This document shows positions 6,986-9,390 of a stretch of DNA of 9,390 bases, piece by piece (the first letter of the stretch is position 1; each line of letters opens with the position of its first letter). Source of the stretch: Gammaproteobacteria bacterium (GTDB lineage: Bacteria > Pseudomonadota > Gammaproteobacteria > Enterobacterales > Alteromonadaceae); contig JAIXSW010000348.1 in assembly GCA_027484495.1 (NCBI GenBank), forward strand, positions 1 through 9,390. The letters run 5' to 3'. The translations under genes were made by a program, and so were the position numbers. The notes beneath the pieces were generated by a model. That model had not been told where the DNA came from. It ran no database searches and saw nothing but the letters and a program-made list of their open reading frames with translations.

Positions 6986-7014
6986 TGCAAGGCCAAAAGT
7001 TGGCACTAAATTGC

Positions 7015-7043
7015 AGTATAGGCTTTTACACGTTTTATTTCAG
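7015..7043 (-). promoter_or_regulatory. Predicted sigma-70 promoter of paeA
   Basis: On the minus strand, CTGAAA (7043-7038) and TATACT (7020-7015) are separated by 17 nt, giving a near-consensus -10 and a fair -35. The start point would fall near 7008, leaving a leader of about 100 nt before the paeA ATG. The promoter begins just 10 bp past the T-run that ends the upstream S9 peptidase gene. Confidence 0.55.
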
Positions 7044-7052
7044 CTGGTTATC

Positions 7053-7085
7053 AAAAACATCAGCCCGCTCAATGGCGGGCTGATG
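7053..7085 (-). terminator. Intrinsic terminator of the S9 peptidase gene
   Basis: On the minus strand, CATCAGCCCGC (7085-7075) and GCGGGCTGATG (7068-7058) form a perfect 11-bp GC-rich stem with a 6-nt loop, followed directly by TTTTT (7057-7053). It sits 23 bp after the peptidase stop codon. Confidence 0.92.
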
Positions 7086-7108
7086 GTACCGGCGAAACTT
7101 CGCGTCGA

Positions 7109-9079
7109 TTAGATTTTCAGCTGTTTTGCCAGAAAATCCTGCACGTTTTTCAGGTAAATCGTCTGATTATGCTCACCATAAAAGCCGTGAGTCTCGTCAT
7201 CAAACACCAGCCATTGATAAGGCTTACCGGCTTTATCCAATGCAGCTTTTAAGCGTTTTGCATGTTCAAACGGCGCGCGTTCATCACGTTCACCATGCAT
7301 AATCAGTAATTCAGCTTTCAGTTTTGTGACTTGATGTACCGGTGAAAACTGCTGCAACTGCGCAGGGTCCTCACCCAGTACCTGCTGCAGGTATGCCTTG
7401 CCAAAATAGGCATCCGGAATATCACCACTGTTTTTCATCAGTGGCAGGTCGTAGACGCCGGCTACTGCAACTCCACATTTATACAGGTCCGGTGCCAGCG
7501 TAGCGGCCTGAACTGTGGAATAAGCGCCGAAGGACGCTCCCATGATACAAACGTTCCCGGCATTGGCATGACCCTGCGCGATGGCCCACTGTGTACCGGC
7601 AATAATGTCCTGCTGGATCAGACCGCCCCACTGCCGATAACCGGCAATCTGATGCGCCTGACCATAACCTCCAGAACCGCGATAGTTGACTTGCAGGACG
7701 TTATAACCACTTAACGCCAGCATCTGCACTTCGCTGTTAAACTCCCATTGGTCCCGAACAAAATGCGGCCCGCCATGGACCAGTACGACCATGGGTTTAT
7801 TAGCCGATGGTTTCAGTGCTTTGGTCAGATAACCGTGAACTTTATAACCGTCTGCTGCTGCAAAACTGACAGGCTCCATTGCCGCCAGCGGGACATCTTT
7901 TAAGTGTGCCTTATAATCCGCCAGCTTAGCCAGGCTGACTTTTTCATGGTTGTATAAATAATAAGTGCCTGGGTTCACATCAGAGCTGACCAACACGACC
8001 CATTGTTTGCCATCGGCAGTGCGGCTGGTAATGCTGACTTTTTCCCCGGGAAAGGTTGCCAATAAATCCTTAAAAACTTTTGCTTCCTCATATTCACCGG
8101 TCAACAGAATATAAGCAGGCCGGCCGTCATCGACCCGAATACCATAAACGGCCCGTTGATCCGTGGTTGGGATCACCGTACTAACATCGACATTCGGGTC
8201 GGTATAAACTTCAGTAAATTTCCCGTTGCTCAGGTCCATCCGATGCACACCAGTGCGACTGCTTTTTCTATTATCAAACACATAAACGGATTTGTTATCA
8301 CTGGCTACGGCAATGGGCGTGAAAGTATCACCATATTGTTGTGCCGGAAATTGCTCCCAGTCATTGCTGGTGCTATCGGCTGCACGGATAAAGACCTCAG
8401 TCTGGTTTTTGCTGTTTAACCCCGCCACCACACGAGGCCGACCGTTTGGACCAGGCTCTACTTGCCCCTGTGACACCGGTAAACGGCCACGCGATGCCGT
8501 TTTACCGCTGAAGATGTCCATCGCCAATACTTCCGGAAAGGCCTCGCCATCAAAAGTCATCGGTGTGCTTTTGATCAGGATCCGGTTGTTTTCATCCGGC
8601 ACTACATCAACAAATTCAGCCCAGGCCCTGCGAGCTTCACGCGCTTTAAAATTGCTGCCAACCTGCTGTTCACCGGCGCGATACCCAAACAATAGCCCCC
8701 GTTTACCACCGTCAATATTGACGCCATAGAGTTCGCCAAAGTACTCCGGCTCCTGCTGCCATGGATTGACCTGAGTCAGTTTGAAAATCACCCGATCATT
8801 GTTAACCCAGTGATATTCACCAACCTGACCATCACCACCCATTTTGACCGAGTTGAGCATTTTCATCGTGGCACGATCAAAAAATACCAAAGCGATGCGC
8901 TCTTCGTGCATGACTTTGGCAGCCAGATGCTGGCCATCGGGGGAGATTTTAAAATCAAAAATCGTTGGATCTTTGGCAAATAACGCCGGCAGATCAGGCG
9001 CTGCGGCCAGTGAGGGTATGCTGAACAGCCCGATGCATGCAGCAAGCATGCTCCGGCGAAATAACGCAGATAATTTCAT
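7109..9079 (-). CDS. Secreted prolyl-oligopeptidase-like serine peptidase (family S9)
   Basis: A 656-residue exported peptidase. The first 27 or so residues form a Sec signal peptide (MKLSALFRR, a hydrophobic core, then SLAAA before PDLP), so it acts in the periplasm or outside the cell. Residues from about 30 to 400 show repeats of the type seen in an N-terminal beta-propeller (for example FKISPDGQHLAAK). The C-terminal part, from about 410, is an alpha/beta hydrolase with the oxyanion-region motif HGGPH (435-439) and the catalytic triad Ser516 (GASFGAYS), Asp599 (HGERDERAP) and His631 (DETHGF). S9 enzymes release dipeptides or cut short peptides; whether this one prefers proline or alanine cannot be told. 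The nucleophile motif has Ala where GGY is more common in S9, a mild variant. The start at 9079 is chosen because AAGGA lies 7 nt upstream and the signal peptide begins there; an in-frame ATG at 9127 would add 16 residues before it. It is monocistronic, with its own promoter and terminator. Confidence 0.93.
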   Translation of the reverse strand: MKLSALFRRSMLAACIGLFSIPSLAAAPDLPALFAKDPTIFDFKISPDGQHLAAKVMHEERIALVFFDRATMKMLNSVKMGGDGQVGEYHWVNNDRVIFKLTQVNPWQQEPEYFGELYGVNIDGGKRGLLFGYRAGEQQVGSNFKAREARRAWAEFVDVVPDENNRILIKSTPMTFDGEAFPEVLAMDIFSGKTASRGRLPVSQGQVEPGPNGRPRVVAGLNSKNQTEVFIRAADSTSNDWEQFPAQQYGDTFTPIAVASDNKSVYVFDNRKSSRTGVHRMDLSNGKFTEVYTDPNVDVSTVIPTTDQRAVYGIRVDDGRPAYILLTGEYEEAKVFKDLLATFPGEKVSITSRTADGKQWVVLVSSDVNPGTYYLYNHEKVSLAKLADYKAHLKDVPLAAMEPVSFAAADGYKVHGYLTKALKPSANKPMVVLVHGGPHFVRDQWEFNSEVQMLALSGYNVLQVNYRGSGGYGQAHQIAGYRQWGGLIQQDIIAGTQWAIAQGHANAGNVCIMGASFGAYSTVQAATLAPDLYKCGVAVAGVYDLPLMKNSGDIPDAYFGKAYLQQVLGEDPAQLQQFSPVHQVTKLKAELLIMHGERDERAPFEHAKRLKAALDKAGKPYQWLVFDDETHGFYGEHNQTIYLKNVQDFLAKQLKI

Positions 9080-9086
9080 TAACAAA

Positions 9087-9091
9087 TCCTT
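9087..9091 (-). promoter_or_regulatory. Ribosome binding site of the S9 peptidase gene
   Basis: On the minus strand, AAGGA lies 7 nt before the ATG at 9079-9077 and decides the start in favour of the signal-peptide methionine over the upstream in-frame ATG at 9127. Confidence 0.8.
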
Positions 9092-9131
9092 TTGCGAGGT
9101 GTTGATATTTATTAGGTGCCTAAACAAACAC

Positions 9132-9159
9132 TATATACAAATAAATAACAAACAGCCAA
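9132..9159 (-). promoter_or_regulatory. Predicted sigma-70 promoter of the S9 peptidase gene
   Basis: On the minus strand, TTGGCT (9159-9154) and TATATA (9137-9132) are 16 nt apart within a very AT-rich stretch. The start point would be near 9125. This means the in-frame ATG at 9127 would not be on the message, consistent with the start chosen at 9079. The rest of 9080-9180 shows no other gene and no convincing terminator for the gene upstream. Confidence 0.5.
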
Positions 9160-9180
9160 AAATTGCAAAACACTATTTGC

Positions 9181-9390
9181 TTACATCTGCAAAAACAGCT
9201 CGCGGGCGCGCTGGTACACCCACAGTGCTAAAGCCGGGTCGTAGCGTTCACCTTCATCGCGCATAAAGGCATGTTCGGCATTGACTTCATGCCAGTCGAA
9301 ACTGACACCGGATTGTTGCAGCTGCTGTTGGATTTGCCGCCGTCCCGCTTCCGGCACATGCGGATCCTGCCGGCCAAACACAAACACCAA
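9181..9390 (-). CDS. Dienelactone hydrolase family protein, C-terminal fragment
   Basis: Only the last 69 codons lie in the window; the frame is open to the edge and the first visible codon (TTG) is internal. The end matches the C-terminus of dienelactone-hydrolase-type alpha/beta hydrolases: FGRQDPHVP with the expected catalytic Asp (residue 9 of the fragment), EHAFMRDEG with the expected catalytic His (residue 40), then RYDPALALWVYQRARELF as the last helix. The nucleophile, normally Cys in this family, is beyond the edge. No signal peptide can be judged. Family members hydrolyse cyclic or ester substrates; the actual substrate is unknown. The gene lies on the same strand as the S9 peptidase, about 100 bp upstream of its start, and the peptidase has its own predicted promoter, so they need not be an operon. 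Confidence 0.82.
   Translation of the reverse strand: MVFVFGRQDPHVPEAGRRQIQQQLQQSGVSFDWHEVNAEHAFMRDEGERYDPALALWVYQRARELFLQM

Noticed and set aside
6907..6996. N-terminal extension of PaeA from the in-frame ATG at 6996
   Set aside because: The extra 30 residues are not hydrophobic and not expected in the family, and the ATG at 6906 has a ribosome binding site at good spacing. The extension would also run through the inverted repeat.
9163..9180. GCAAA/TTTGC hairpin after the dienelactone hydrolase stop as a terminator
   Set aside because: The stem is only 5 bp and AT-rich, and the following T-run is offset by two A residues, so it would be too weak to call.
1..9390. Mobile element, CRISPR array, toxin-antitoxin or defence genes
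   Set aside because: No direct repeats with spacers, no transposase or integrase motifs, no terminal inverted repeats and no small paired toxin-like frames were seen; all coding space is taken by housekeeping or metabolic families.

Overview
The window reads as a compact, ordinary chromosomal segment of a Gram-negative gammaproteobacterium. Two secreted or lipidated hydrolases, a YtfL/PaeA-type inner-membrane protein close to the E. coli one, an RhlE helicase and an RluF-like pseudouridine synthase point to Alteromonadales or a Rheinheimera-like relative. That placement is an inference from protein flavour, not a measured phylogeny. There is no mobile element, CRISPR array, phage gene, tRNA or rRNA, and codon use looks uniform throughout.

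Layout: (1) 1-1905, plus strand: the 3' part of an RhlE-type DEAD-box RNA helicase, then, 6 bp later, an RsuA/RluF-family rRNA pseudouridine synthase; this looks like a two-gene RNA-metabolism operon. (2) 1868-3103, minus strand: a YnfM-like MFS exporter whose 3' end overlaps the synthase gene tail-to-tail by 38 bp. (3) 3104-3225: a divergent regulatory gap. (4) 3226-5570, plus strand: a DUF885 putative metallopeptidase lipoprotein, then a 132-residue membrane protein of unknown function. (5) 5591-5618: a strong hairpin terminator between convergent genes. (6) 5608-6906, minus strand: a PaeA/YtfL-type CNNM/CBS/CorC protein, with a roughly 100-nt leader containing a clear inverted repeat. (7) 7109-9079, minus strand: a secreted S9-family (prolyl oligopeptidase-like) serine peptidase with its own promoter and a textbook terminator. 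(8) 9181-9390, minus strand: the C-terminal end of a dienelactone-hydrolase-family protein.

Functionally, the segment combines RNA remodelling and rRNA modification, export or membrane homeostasis (the MFS protein and PaeA), and envelope or periplasmic protein and peptide breakdown (the DUF885 lipoprotein and the S9 peptidase). The last fits a heterotrophic, protein-degrading lifestyle. I found no convincing evidence for a previously undescribed multi-gene system. The points most worth a second look are the structured leader of paeA, the DUF885 lipoprotein with its small membrane-protein neighbour and intervening inverted repeat, and the overlapping convergent 3' ends near 1868-1905.
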